From the NCBI RefSeq assembly GCF_019049255.1, contig NZ_JAGMUJ010000150.1, positions 124,001 through 188,000 of the forward strand: a DNA stretch of 64,000 bases, given 5' to 3'. Each line of letters starts with the position of its first letter. Positions within the stretch are counted from its first letter, which is position 1. Below, piece after piece: positions 50,250 to 59,022 of the stretch. The notes below the pieces were generated by a model. That model was not told the origin of the DNA. It ran no database searches and worked only from the letters and a program-made list of their open reading frames with translations. Source of the DNA: Streptomyces sp. AC558_RSS880 (GTDB lineage Bacteria; Actinomycetota; Actinomycetes; Streptomycetales; Streptomycetaceae). The position numbers and the translations under genes are program-made.

Positions 50250-51185
50250 ATGATCCTCCCCGCGGCCCTGCTGCTGCTCGGCGTCCTGACCGCTGTCATG
50301 GGTCCCCGGCTGCTCGCCCGGGCCGACTGGCCGGACCGTGAACCGGTGGTGGCGCTGTGGGCGTGGCAGTGCGTGATCGCGGCGGTGCTGCTGTGCTGCG
50401 CGCTGTCGATGACGTTCAGCGCGGCGGCCGCCTGGCGGGCGGTGGGTGGCCATGTGTTCGCCACCGCACCTCGCGCGGTCGTGGAGGCGTACGCGCTCGG
50501 TACGGCCGGACTCTGGGCGCAGACCACCGCGGTGGCACTGGCGTGCGGCGGGCTGTGGAGCGCGGCGATGCTGGTCCGGGAGGTCGTACGGGCCCGCGCC
50601 CGGCGCCGGACGCGCCGCGCCGAACTGCGGTTGCGGGCCCCGCTGCTGCCCGGGGAGCAGCCGGGCTCCGACCGGCTCGTGGTCCTGGAGGGCGAGCGGC
50701 CCGACGCCTGGTGGCTGCCCGGCACCCCGCCCCGGCTGGTCGTCACCACGGCCGCGTTGCGCCGGCTGAAGGGCAGGCAGCTGGACGCCGTGCTCGCCCA
50801 CGAGCGGGGGCACGCGCAGGCCCGGCACGACTGGCTGCGGCACTGCTCCTCCGCGCTGGCGGGCGGCTTCCCGCAGGTGCCGGTGTTCGCGGCGTTCCGC
50901 GACGAGATGCACCGGCTGGTCGAACTCGCCGCCGACGACATGGCGTCCCGCCGGTTCGGTCGGCTGACCACGGCCCTCGCGCTGGTGGAACTCAACGAGC
51001 ACCGCGGCGTGTTCGGCCCCTGCCCGGCCCCGCAGGCCCACGTCCCGGCCCGGGTGCGCCGGCTGCTCACTCCCCCGGACCGGCTCACCGCGGGACGCCG
51101 GCTGCGGCTCACGGCGGTGGCGTCGCTGGTTCCGGTGTTCCCGGTACTGGTGGCGTTCGTACCGGGGCTGCGGGCGCTCGGCTAG
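50250..51185 (+). CDS. M56 family (BlaR1-like) membrane metallopeptidase
   Basis: 311 residues. Three N-terminal helices, then the zinc site AHERGHAQARHDWL and the downstream ELAADDMASRRFG, followed by a final helix near the C-terminus. M56 proteins cleave repressors of the BlaI/CopY family in response to drug or metal. There is no penicillin-sensor domain. No BlaI-type gene is adjacent, which is unusual. Probably linked with the DUF5134 gene. Confidence 0.88.
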   Translation: MILPAALLLLGVLTAVMGPRLLARADWPDREPVVALWAWQCVIAAVLLCCALSMTFSAAAAWRAVGGHVFATAPRAVVEAYALGTAGLWAQTTAVALACGGLWSAAMLVREVVRARARRRTRRAELRLRAPLLPGEQPGSDRLVVLEGERPDAWWLPGTPPRLVVTTAALRRLKGRQLDAVLAHERGHAQARHDWLRHCSSALAGGFPQVPVFAAFRDEMHRLVELAADDMASRRFGRLTTALALVELNEHRGVFGPCPAPQAHVPARVRRLLTPPDRLTAGRRLRLTAVASLVPVFPVLVAFVPGLRALG

Positions 51186-51282
51186 CCCACCGCCGGCCGC
51201 GCCCCGCCTTCCACGAACAGCCGCGCCGCATGCCCCGTCGCTTCCGCGGGCAGTCGTGCCTCCCCCCGTGCCTGAACGGCCT

Positions 51283-51360
51283 GGGAGGTACCCCCAGGGC
51301 GGCACGGGTGGGCGGTGGGGGTACCTCCCGCTCGAGCGGAGCCGAGAGTGGGGGAGGCAC
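51283..51360. repeat. Interspersed Streptomyces intergenic repeat with inverted arms
   Basis: GGGAGGTACCCCCA (51283-51296) pairs perfectly with 51316-51329; a second inverted element runs on from the CCTCCC of that arm to GGGGGAGG at 51350-51357 across CTCGAGCGGAGCCGAGAG. I recall near-identical GGTACCTCCCGCTCGAGCG elements scattered between genes in many Streptomyces genomes. It fills most of the 321-bp gap 51186-51506, which holds no gene I can support. Confidence 0.8.
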
Positions 51361-51506
51361 CCCGCAAGCGCCGGGCAGCGCAGCCCCACCCCGACCCACA
51401 CCAACGCCGGACACCACGCAAGCGTCCCCCGGCCAGCGCGAGCCCGGAAGAGGCCTGCGGAAGCGGGTACTGGCCCCGGACACCGGCGCTCGGAGAGGAT
51501 CGCCTC

Positions 51507-52187
51507 ATGCACACCCCCCACACCGAATCCCCGCCCAGGCCACCGGCGCACCGCCCGGCCACCCTGTCCACCGGAGTGCTCGCGCTGTGCTCGGTACTGC
51601 TGCTGACGCTCGTCGGCGTCGAGTGGCGCCCGCTGCTCGAGCTGGACGCCGACATCGCCCGGACCACTCACCGCTGGGCGGTCGAGGAGCGGGGGCTGAC
51701 GCAGACGTCCCGCATCCTGACGGACTGGGTCTGGGACCCCTGGACGATGCGGGTGCTGTGCGGTGTGGCGGCGGCGCTGCTCGCCTGGCGGTACGCGGCC
51801 CCCTGGTCGGCGCTCTGGCTGGTGCTCACGGTCGCCGTCGCGACGGCGGTGCAGCAGGGGCTGAAGGCCGCGCTGGACCGCGCCCGCCCGGTCTGGCCCG
51901 ACCCGGTGGACTCCGCGCACTACGCGGCGTTCCCGTCGGGGCACGCCATGACCGCGACGGTCGTCTGCGGTCTGCTGCTGTGGCTGCTGCACCGTCACGG
52001 TGTGGGCCGCGTCCTGTGGCGCACGGCGCTGGCCGTGGCGGTCCTCTCGGTGACCGGCGTCGGTCTCACCCGGGTCTGGCTCGGCGTCCACTGGCCCACG
52101 GACGTCCTGGGCGGCTGGCTGACCGGCGCCCTGGTGGTGGCGGCGGCCGTGACGGTCCACCGGCGGCGGTGTCCGGCGCGCCGGTGA
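51507..52187 (+). CDS. PAP2 family membrane phosphatase
   Basis: 226 residues, about six helices. The three phosphatase motifs are complete: KAALDRARP, FPSGHA and TRVWLGVHWPTD. It dephosphorylates lipid phosphates such as undecaprenyl pyrophosphate or phosphatidate at the outer membrane face. A hairpin follows 50 bp after the stop codon. Confidence 0.93.
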   Translation: MHTPHTESPPRPPAHRPATLSTGVLALCSVLLLTLVGVEWRPLLELDADIARTTHRWAVEERGLTQTSRILTDWVWDPWTMRVLCGVAAALLAWRYAAPWSALWLVLTVAVATAVQQGLKAALDRARPVWPDPVDSAHYAAFPSGHAMTATVVCGLLLWLLHRHGVGRVLWRTALAVAVLSVTGVGLTRVWLGVHWPTDVLGGWLTGALVVAAAVTVHRRRCPARR

Positions 52188-52236
52188 GTCGGGCCCCCGA
52201 GTCGGCGGCCCGGAGCCGCTTCCACCGCGAACGGGA

Positions 52237-52279
52237 CCGTTCACTTCGGACGATCCCCCGCGTCGCCCGAAGTGAACGG
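52237..52279 (+). terminator. Terminator-like inverted repeat after the PAP2 gene
   Basis: Perfect 13-bp arms CCGTTCACTTCGG and CCGAAGTGAACGG with a 17-nt loop. It is less GC-rich than other hairpins here, so an operator for an unknown factor is also possible. Confidence 0.6.
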
Positions 52280-52327
52280 CACCCCGACAAGGCCCGCCAG
52301 GGGGCCTCACCGGATGCGCTGAGTATA

Positions 52328-52348
52328 GTTGGCTGGCAGCCAGTCAAC
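52328..52348. promoter_or_regulatory. TetR operator over the tetR-type promoter
   Basis: GTTGGCTGG-CAG-CCAGTCAAC, 9-bp arms with one mismatch, overlapping a TATAGT element that could be the -10 box and ending 13 bp before the tetR ATG. Its placement is ideal for autorepression. Confidence 0.8.
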
Positions 52349-52361
52349 GCAGGAGTCCAGC

Positions 52362-53039
52362 ATGTCCCCGCGCAGCGCCCTGGTCAATGAAGAGTTGCGG
52401 AGGCGTTCGAAGGAACGGCTTCTGCACGCCGCCGTGGAGTTGGTCGACGAGCACGGGTACGAGGCGACGACGCTGGGCGACATCGCCGACCGGGCGGGCT
52501 CCGCACGGGGCCTGGTGTCGTACTACTTCCCGGGAAAGCGCCAGCTCGTGCAGTCCGCCGTGCACCGGCTGATGCACCGCACCCTGGAGGAGGCCCTGGA
52601 GCGGGAGCCGCACACCGAGGACGGCCGGGAGCGGATGGCACGGGCCATCGACGCGATCCTGGGCCTGGCGCGGGACCGGCCGCTCCTGATGCGCCAGCAC
52701 ATGGCCGGACTGCTGCAGGCCGAGGGTTTCCTGCCCTGCCCCGAGCAACGGCGGCTGGCGGAGCTGCTGAGCGACACCGTCGCCCGGCACGGCTCCCCCG
52801 ACGTCGACGCGGACTACCCGATGCTGCGCGCCCTGCTGATGGGCGCCGTGTACGCGGCCCTGGTGCCGGGCGCGCCCATGCCGGTCCCGGTACTGCGCGC
52901 GGAGCTGTTCAAGCGCTACCGGCTCGACTGGGAGATGGGCGTCCCGCCGGACACCGAGGTGCCCGGCGGGACGTGCCGGAAGGACCGGACGGACATGGCC
53001 CGGTTCTTCGCGACGGAGCCGGACGCTCAGTCGAAGTAG
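52362..53039 (+). CDS. TetR family transcriptional regulator
   Basis: 225 residues. HTH: RLLHAAVELVDEHGYEATTLGDIADRAGSARGLVSYYFPGKRQLVQS; the rest is a helical ligand domain. ATG 52362 follows AGGAG. The last 13 bp overlap the convergent LVIVD gene. A self-operator lies at 52328-52348. Its other targets are unknown. Confidence 0.93.
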   Translation: MSPRSALVNEELRRRSKERLLHAAVELVDEHGYEATTLGDIADRAGSARGLVSYYFPGKRQLVQSAVHRLMHRTLEEALEREPHTEDGRERMARAIDAILGLARDRPLLMRQHMAGLLQAEGFLPCPEQRRLAELLSDTVARHGSPDVDADYPMLRALLMGAVYAALVPGAPMPVPVLRAELFKRYRLDWEMGVPPDTEVPGGTCRKDRTDMARFFATEPDAQSK

Positions 53040-54529
53040 TCCGGCTGGGTCTGCACGTTGAGCTCACGCAGCTGGACCCAGCGGGCCGGGTCCGTGCGCC
53101 GGTCGTCGATCTTCAGGACGTCGAAGCCCTTGGCCATGTCGTTCGAGTAGATGTAGCCGTTGTAGTAGTACGCCGACCAGGAGCCGCCGGTGACGAGCTG
53201 GTCCGTGGACAGCGGACCGCGCTCGAAGTAGGCGATCTCCTTCGGCTTCGAGGAGTCGGTGAAGTCCCAGACGGAGACGCCGCCCTGGTACCAGGCCTGG
53301 ACCATCAGGTCCTTGCCCTTGACCGGGATCAGCGAGCCGTTGTGGGCCACGCAGTTCTCGGTGTCCGCCTGGTGGCGGGGGATCTTGAAGTAGCTGCGGA
53401 AGACCAGCTTCTGCCGGTCGCCCTTGCCGACGATGTCGTAGATGCCGTCCGCGCCGCGGTTCGGGCCGATCTCCGCGTTGCAGGTGGCGCCGCCACCGCC
53501 GCCCAGCTCGTCGGTGAAGACGACCTTGTTCGCCTTCTGGTTGAAGGTCGCCGAGTGCCAGAACGCGAAGTTGACGTTGTCCTGCACCCGGTCGATCACC
53601 TTGGGCCGCTCGGGGTCCTTGATGGAGAACAGGATGCCGTCGCCCATGCAGGCACCGGCGGCCAGGTCCTTCGACGGCAGCACGGTGATGTCGTGGCAGC
53701 CGGTGGTCTTGGAGACGCCCGGGTTGGTGGGCCCGCCGGGGTTGCCGCCGCCGTCCGGTCCCTCACCCGGGAACAGCACCGGGAAGCCGACCAGCGCCGC
53801 CTTGTGCGGGGCCTTGCGCGGCACCTTGATCACCGAGATGCCGTCGTGCGGCGGCTGGCAGTCGGGGTAGGCCGCGTTCGGCGAGTACGACGAGACGTAG
53901 ACGTAGACGTTCTTGCGCTCGGGCACCAGCGTGTGGGTGTGCGAGCCGCAGGCGGTCTCGACGGCGGCGACGTAGCGCGGGTTGCGCTTGTCGCTGATGT
54001 CGAAGACCTTCATGCCCTCCCACGAGGACTTCTCGGTCGCCGGCTGCGTGGTGCTGTTGCAACTGCTGTCGCTGCGCGAGGAGTCGGTGGACAGGAACAG
54101 CAGGTCGCCGGAGACGGAGATGTCGTTCTGCGAGCCGGGGCACAGCACCTGGGCCACCGTCTTCGGCGCCTTCGGGTCGCTGATGTCGAAGATGCGGAAG
54201 CCGTCGTAGTTGCCGGCGAAGGCGTACCGGCCCTGGAAGGCCAGGTCCGAATTGGTGCCGGGCAGCGCGTCCTTGGGGATGTTGGCCACGTGCCGGATGT
54301 TGTCGGAGTGGACGATCTCGTCCTGGGCGGGTATCTCGCCGCTCTGGATGGCCGCGCGCGCCTCGGCCTTGTCGCTGCGCGAGACCTCCTTCTCGGCGGC
54401 CGGCGAGTCCCCGGGGTCGGGGATCGCCACGGCCGGCGCGGCGGTGAGCAGCGCGGCCAGCAGCCCACCGGCCGCCGCGGCAACACCCAGGCGTCTGCGC
54501 CGGGTTCGGGAAACGCTCAACAGGATCAC
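53027..54529 (-). CDS. Secreted LVIVD-repeat beta-propeller protein
   Basis: 500 residues. Signal peptide (RRLGVAAAAGGLLAALLTAA, cut near VA-IPDPG), then repeats such as FAGNYDGFRIFDISDPKAPKTV, MKVFDISDKRNPRYVAAVE and VSVWDFTDSSKPKEIAYFE, the LVIVD propeller pattern. Several cysteines suggest disulfides. It is an extracellular protein of unknown ligand. GTG 54529 follows GGGAGG. It is divergent from the DUF305 lipoprotein gene, a pairing I recall from other actinomycetes. Confidence 0.88.
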   Translation of the reverse strand: MILLSVSRTRRRRLGVAAAAGGLLAALLTAAPAVAIPDPGDSPAAEKEVSRSDKAEARAAIQSGEIPAQDEIVHSDNIRHVANIPKDALPGTNSDLAFQGRYAFAGNYDGFRIFDISDPKAPKTVAQVLCPGSQNDISVSGDLLFLSTDSSRSDSSCNSTTQPATEKSSWEGMKVFDISDKRNPRYVAAVETACGSHTHTLVPERKNVYVYVSSYSPNAAYPDCQPPHDGISVIKVPRKAPHKAALVGFPVLFPGEGPDGGGNPGGPTNPGVSKTTGCHDITVLPSKDLAAGACMGDGILFSIKDPERPKVIDRVQDNVNFAFWHSATFNQKANKVVFTDELGGGGGATCNAEIGPNRGADGIYDIVGKGDRQKLVFRSYFKIPRHQADTENCVAHNGSLIPVKGKDLMVQAWYQGGVSVWDFTDSSKPKEIAYFERGPLSTDQLVTGGSWSAYYYNGYIYSNDMAKGFDVLKIDDRRTDPARWVQLRELNVQTQPDYFD

Positions 54530-54720
54530 TGTTTTCCTCCCTGGTTCCGTTCATCTCGGAACGGTTTTCGCACCGGCAGTATCGTCGTGGACATGCACAT
54601 ACCAACAGAGGGCAACACCGTTGTCACGAAGTTTTTCGATCACTGTCGCGCGAAAGCATGCTAGGACGGTCGTCGACACTCACGAGGTGTCTTGCAACCT
54701 GCCAGCCACAGGAGGTCCTT

Positions 54721-55383
54721 GTGCACTACCGCCGTGCGTCACGCGTGTCCGTCGTCGCGGCCGGGCTGACCGCCCTGGCCGTACTCGGGCTCGTGGGCTG
54801 CGACTCCGGCACCGAGGGGACCAAGTCGGCCGCCGGGAGCGGGCCTTCGGTCATCGCGCCGGGTGAGCCCGGGGAGGCCAACCGGACCCTGTCGGCCGAG
54901 GAGGCCCAACGGCAGCGTGTCGAGGACGACTCCCCCAACTCGGCGGACGTGTCCTACGCGCGGATGATGATCCAGCACCACGCGCAGGCCCTGGAGATGA
55001 CCGGACTGGTGCCGGACCGCGCCGAGTCGTCGAAGATCGTCAAGCTGGCCGAGCGCATCGCCGCCGCGCAGCAGCCGGAGATCAAGGCGATGAAGGCCTG
55101 GCTGAAGAGCCACGACAAGGCGGAGCGGGACGACGGGCACGGGCACGACCACGCGACGATGCCCGGGATGGCCACGCAGGCCCAGCTGAAGCAGCTGCGC
55201 GCGGCCGACGGCAAGGCCTTCGACCAGCTCTTCCTCACCCTGATGATCACGCATCACCAGGGGGCGATCACCATGTCCACCGAGCTGAAGGGGCAGGGCA
55301 ACAACATCCGGATGGAGGAGATGGCGGACGACGTGGTGGCCCAGCAGACCAGCGAGATCAGCCGGATGCGCGACCTGATGTGA
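54721..55383 (+). CDS. DUF305 lipoprotein, putative copper-binding
   Basis: 220 residues. Lipoprotein signal with lipobox LVGC; two DUF305 halves with the HH motifs YARMMIQHHAQALEM and LMITHHQGAITM, separated by DDGHGHDHATMPGM. The His/Met clusters match CopM-type copper-binding DUF305 proteins. It would sit on the outer face of the membrane. GTG 54721 follows AGGAGG. It is divergent from the LVIVD gene and may share its regulation. Confidence 0.9.
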   Translation: MHYRRASRVSVVAAGLTALAVLGLVGCDSGTEGTKSAAGSGPSVIAPGEPGEANRTLSAEEAQRQRVEDDSPNSADVSYARMMIQHHAQALEMTGLVPDRAESSKIVKLAERIAAAQQPEIKAMKAWLKSHDKAERDDGHGHDHATMPGMATQAQLKQLRAADGKAFDQLFLTLMITHHQGAITMSTELKGQGNNIRMEEMADDVVAQQTSEISRMRDLM

Positions 55384-55417
55384 CGGTGCGCCGGGCGGGC
55401 CGGTGACCGCGGGCCGC

Positions 55418-55939
55418 TCAGCGCCGGGCGTGCCGTGAGGGCAGCAGTCCCGCGTCGCGCGCCCGGCCGATGAGCCTGAGCGCCCCGCGCCGGCTGTACC
55501 CGGTCTCGTTCATCACGGCGAGGACCGGATCGGCTCCCCGCTCCTGTGCCGCGCGGTACACCCGCGCCACGAGCCCCTGCTCCCGGGGCCCCCTCGGCCG
55601 GGCGGACCGATCCCGGTGCGCGCCCGTACCGGCCCCGTCCCCGGGGTCCGGCCCGGTCTCGGCGCCGCTGGCCCGGGCCAGCGGCGCCTCGATCCAGTCG
55701 GCGAACAGGGCGAGGTCCTCCAGGGCCAGCGCGGGCCGGGCCCGTACGTCCTCGACACAGACCCATCCCTCGCACACCGTCGCCAGCGCGTCGATGCGGG
55801 CCCCGTCGCCGAAGGCCAGCCGCACATGGAGCCACCGCGTCGCCCGCTCCCCCTCCCGCACCTCCCACGCGGGCCACACGGACACCGCACCCTCCGCCGG
55901 AGAGCGATCGGAAAGATGAAGAAAAGATGCCTCAAACAC
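55418..55939 (-). CDS. DUF6214-like protein of unknown function
   Basis: 173 residues, soluble. Strand-rich first half (VSVWPAWEVREGERATRWLHVRLAFGDGARIDALATVCEGWVCVEDV), then a Gly/Asp/Arg-rich linker and a C-terminal helix-turn-helix-like segment (VMNETGYSRRGALRLIGRARDAG). It matches my recollection of DUF6214. GTG start. It lies between the DUF305 gene (convergent) and the ferredoxin reductase gene (divergent). Confidence 0.7.
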   Translation of the reverse strand: MFEASFLHLSDRSPAEGAVSVWPAWEVREGERATRWLHVRLAFGDGARIDALATVCEGWVCVEDVRARPALALEDLALFADWIEAPLARASGAETGPDPGDGAGTGAHRDRSARPRGPREQGLVARVYRAAQERGADPVLAVMNETGYSRRGALRLIGRARDAGLLPSRHARR

Positions 55940-56084
55940 ACACGCAACGTAACCGCGTGATCAGTTTCCCTCCGTAGAACACGCACCCCGGACGGCGGAC
56001 GGCACCCTGTCAGCGGAGCGCGGACGGTGCCATGCTGGAGACAGCAGCGATCTCCTGTCGATCCCCCGGGTGAGGAGTTCCGCC

Positions 56085-57428
56085 GTGCTGCGTGTCGCCG
56101 TCATCGGTTCCGGGCCGAGCGGGTGCTACACCGCCCAGAGCCTCGTCCAGCAGGACGCCCGGGTGCGCGTGGACGTCCTGGACCGGCTGCCGTGCCCGTA
56201 CGGCCTGGTCCGCTACGGGGTGGCGCCGGACCACGAGAAGATCAAGTCCCTGCAGAACGCCCTCCGCGCGGTCCTGGAACACGAGCGCGTGCGCTTCCTC
56301 GGCGGGGTGCCGGTCGGGCCGGGCGGGGTGCCGGTCGCGCGGCTGCGGGAGCTGTACCACGCGGTGGTGTACTGCGTGGGCGCCGCCACGGACCGGCGGC
56401 TGGGCATTCCGGGCGAGGAGCTGCCGGGCAGCTGGTCGGCGACGGAGTTCGTGTCCTGGTACAGCGCGCACCCGGACGCCGCCGACGGCGGTTTCCTGCG
56501 CGGGGTGCGGTCGGCGGTGGTCATCGGGATGGGGAACGTCGCCGTGGACGTGACGCGCATGCTGGCCCGGGGCGCGACGGAGCTGAGCCCGACCGACATG
56601 CCGCACGCGGCCCTGACCGCACTCGCGGCGAGCCGGGTGGACCGCATCCACATGGTGGGCCGGCGCGGCCCCTCCCAGGCCCGCTTCACCACCAAGGAGC
56701 TGCGCGAACTGGGGACCCTGCCGGAGACCGGCCTCGCCGTGGACCCGGCCGAGGCCGCGCGGGACCCGGCGTACACGGACCCGTCCGCGCTGCCCGCCCC
56801 GCAGCGCCGCAACGTCGAGGTGCTGCGGGGCTGGGCCGGGGCGCCGGTGCCGGGCGCCCGGCGGCTGATCCGGCTGCGCTTCTTCCTCCGCCCGGCCGAA
56901 CTGATCGCCCGGGAGGGCAGGGTGGGCGCGGTGCGTTTCGAGCGGACGGCGCCGGACGGACACGGCGGCGTCACGGGCACGGGGCGGTTCGAGGACATCG
57001 AGGCACAGCTGGTGCTGCGCTCGGTGGGGTACCGCGGGGTGCCGCTGGAGGGGCTGCCGTTCGACGCGGCCGGCGGCACGGTTCCGCATCTCGCCGGGCG
57101 GGTGCTGCGGGAGGGCGCGGTCGCTCCGGGCGAGTACGTGGCGGGCTGGATCAAGCGGGGCCCGACGGGCGTCATCGGCACGAACCGGCCCTGCGCGAAG
57201 GAGACGGTGGCCTCCCTGCTGCGGGACGCGCCCTTCCTCACCGACCGCGACCTGCCCGGCGACCCGCTGGCGGCGCTGCGGGCCGAGGGCGTCGAACCGG
57301 TCGGCTGGACGGGCTGGCAGGCGATCGAACACGCCGAGGCGGAACTGGGCGCCTCCCTGGGCCGGAGCGTCGTCAAACTCCCCGACTGGGAATCCCTGCT
57401 CGCGGCGGCCCGCACGGCCGGCCCGTGA
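56085..57428 (+). CDS. FAD-dependent ferredoxin/adrenodoxin-NADP reductase
   Basis: 447 residues. FAD site VAVIGSGPSGCYTAQSLV, then RLPCPYGLVRYGVAPDHEKIK, the NADP site VVIGMGNVAVDVTRML, and WIKRGPTGVIGTNRPCAKETV, all as in FprA of mycobacteria. It moves electrons between NADPH and ferredoxin to feed P450s or other acceptors. GTG 56085 is chosen since GAGGAG lies 7 bp before it. Confidence 0.93.
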   Translation: MLRVAVIGSGPSGCYTAQSLVQQDARVRVDVLDRLPCPYGLVRYGVAPDHEKIKSLQNALRAVLEHERVRFLGGVPVGPGGVPVARLRELYHAVVYCVGAATDRRLGIPGEELPGSWSATEFVSWYSAHPDAADGGFLRGVRSAVVIGMGNVAVDVTRMLARGATELSPTDMPHAALTALAASRVDRIHMVGRRGPSQARFTTKELRELGTLPETGLAVDPAEAARDPAYTDPSALPAPQRRNVEVLRGWAGAPVPGARRLIRLRFFLRPAELIAREGRVGAVRFERTAPDGHGGVTGTGRFEDIEAQLVLRSVGYRGVPLEGLPFDAAGGTVPHLAGRVLREGAVAPGEYVAGWIKRGPTGVIGTNRPCAKETVASLLRDAPFLTDRDLPGDPLAALRAEGVEPVGWTGWQAIEHAEAELGASLGRSVVKLPDWESLLAAARTAGP

Positions 57429-57437
57429 GCGGGCCGG

Positions 57438-57797
57438 TCAGGCCGCGCCGTGGCGGGCGTCCTGGCGGGCGGCCGCGGTGAGGAGGCAGTCGAGGAGGCC
57501 CGGGAAGAGGTCGTCCAGGTCGGCCCGGCGCAGGCCGTTCATCTTGGCGGTGCCCTCGTAGACCTGCCGGATCACGCCGCTCTCGCGCAGCACCCGGAAG
57601 TGGTGCGTGGTGGTGGACTTGGTGACCGGCAGGTCGAACTGCGAGCAGGTCAGCTCGACGCCCTCGGCGGCGAGCTCACGGACGATCCGCAGCCGCATGG
57701 GGTCGGAGAGCGCGTGCAGCACGCCCTCCAGCCGGATCTCCTCGCGCGCCGGGTGCGGCAGATCGCGGCTGCTGAGGGCGGGGGAGGCAGTCGTCAC
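57438..57797 (-). CDS. ArsR family transcriptional regulator
   Basis: 119 residues. Winged helix: LEGVLHALSDPMRLRIVRELAAEG, SQFDLPVTKSTTTHHFRVLRESGVIRQVYEG. The metal-binding CxC of ArsR itself is missing, placing it in the non-metal group that often controls flavoenzyme genes. GTG start. It is divergent from the old yellow enzyme gene with two matching 16-bp operators between them. Confidence 0.92.
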   Translation of the reverse strand: MTTASPALSSRDLPHPAREEIRLEGVLHALSDPMRLRIVRELAAEGVELTCSQFDLPVTKSTTTHHFRVLRESGVIRQVYEGTAKMNGLRRADLDDLFPGLLDCLLTAAARQDARHGAA

Positions 57798-57830
57798 GGC
57801 GGCTCACATTCGGTCCGGGAATTCTCATAG

Positions 57831-57846
57831 TACGAGAGTCATCGTA
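57831..57846. promoter_or_regulatory. ArsR operator copy 1 (TACGA-N6-TCGTA)
   Basis: TACGAGAGTCATCGTA: perfect 5-bp arms around a 6-bp spacer, 34 bp from the arsR start codon. It precedes a TTGACA element at 57849-57854. Confidence 0.8.
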
Positions 57847-57864
57847 GTTTGACATCCTCCGTAC

Positions 57865-57880
57865 TACGATGCTTATCGTA
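57865..57880. promoter_or_regulatory. ArsR operator copy 2 (TACGA-N6-TCGTA)
   Basis: TACGATGCTTATCGTA, same arms and spacing as copy 1, 34 bp further on (about three helical turns, so on the same face of DNA). It overlaps the region 17 bp from TTGACA where the -10 box of the old yellow enzyme promoter should lie. Confidence 0.8.
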
Positions 57881-57920
57881 CGAGCCTCACCCGTCCCGGC
57901 CCCGCCGAATGGAGTCCACC

Positions 57921-59000
57921 GTGAGCACGCTGTTCCAGCCGTACACCCTGCGCGACGTGACCATCCCCAACCGGGTGTGGATGCCTCCGATGTGCCAGTA
58001 CTCGGCCGCACCCGAAGGGCCCGCGGCCGGTGCGCCCGGCGACTGGCACTTCGCGCACTACGCGGCCCGCGCGGCCGGCGGCACGGGACTGATCGTCGTG
58101 GAGGCCACCGCCGTGTCGCCGGAGGGCCGGATCTCGCCGTACGACCTCGGCATCTGGAACGACACCCAGGTGGAGGCGTTCCGCCGGATCACCCGCTTCC
58201 TCGTGTCGCAGGGCACCGTCCCCGCCGTCCAGCTCGCGCACGCCGGACGCAAGGCGTCGACCGAGCGGCCCTGGAAGGGCGGCGCGCCGGTCGGGCCGGA
58301 CGCCCACGGCTGGCGGCCGGCGGCTCCGAGCGCGATCCCCTTCGACGAGCGGCACCCGGTGCCGGACGAGCTGTCCCTCGACCGGATTCGCGAGATCGTC
58401 GGACAGTTCCGCGCCGCCGCGCGCCGCGCGCTCGCCGCCGGGTTCGAGATCGCCGAGATCCACGGCGCCCACGGCTACCTGATCAACGAGTTCCTGTCCC
58501 CGCACTCCAACCACCGCACCGACGCCTACGGCGGCTCGTACGAGAACCGGACGCGGTTCGCGCTCGAGGTGGTCGACGCCGTGCGCGAGGAGTGGCCGGA
58601 CGACAAGCCGCTGTTCTTCCGGATTTCGGCCACGGAGTGGCTGGAGGAGCACGGCTGGACCCCGGACGACACCGTCCGCTTCGCCTCCGAGCTGCACGCC
58701 CACGGCATCGACCTGCTCGACGTCTCCACCGGCGGCAACGCCTCCGGCGTCCGCATCCCGACCGGGCCCGGCTACCAGGTCCCCTTCGCCGCGCGGGTGC
58801 GCGCCGAGACGCCGATGCCGGTCGCCGCCGTGGGGCTGATCACCGACGCCGAGCAGGCGGAGAAGATCGTGGCCAACGGCGAGGCGGACGCGGTGCTCCT
58901 CGGCCGCGAGCTGCTCCGCAACCCCTCGTGGGCCCGGCACGCGGCCCGTGAGCTGGGCGGCGAGGTCCATGTGCCGGACCAGTACCACCGCTCGGTCTGA
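57921..59000 (+). CDS. Old yellow enzyme, NADH:flavin oxidoreductase (YqjM-like)
   Basis: 359 residues, TIM barrel with FMN. The YqjM-type cysteine lies in WMPPMCQYSA, substrate and flavin blocks QLAHAGRK and IHGAHGYLINEFLSPHSNHRTDAYGG follow, and the phosphate site is VGLITDAEQAEKIVANGEADAVLLGRELL. It reduces activated C=C bonds with NADPH. GTG 57921 follows GGAG by 6 bp; ATG 57909 is possible. Divergent ArsR protein is the likely regulator, perhaps sensing an electrophile. Confidence 0.93.
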   Translation: MSTLFQPYTLRDVTIPNRVWMPPMCQYSAAPEGPAAGAPGDWHFAHYAARAAGGTGLIVVEATAVSPEGRISPYDLGIWNDTQVEAFRRITRFLVSQGTVPAVQLAHAGRKASTERPWKGGAPVGPDAHGWRPAAPSAIPFDERHPVPDELSLDRIREIVGQFRAAARRALAAGFEIAEIHGAHGYLINEFLSPHSNHRTDAYGGSYENRTRFALEVVDAVREEWPDDKPLFFRISATEWLEEHGWTPDDTVRFASELHAHGIDLLDVSTGGNASGVRIPTGPGYQVPFAARVRAETPMPVAAVGLITDAEQAEKIVANGEADAVLLGRELLRNPSWARHAARELGGEVHVPDQYHRSV

Positions 59001-59022
59001 GCCCGCACCGCCACCACGCCGG

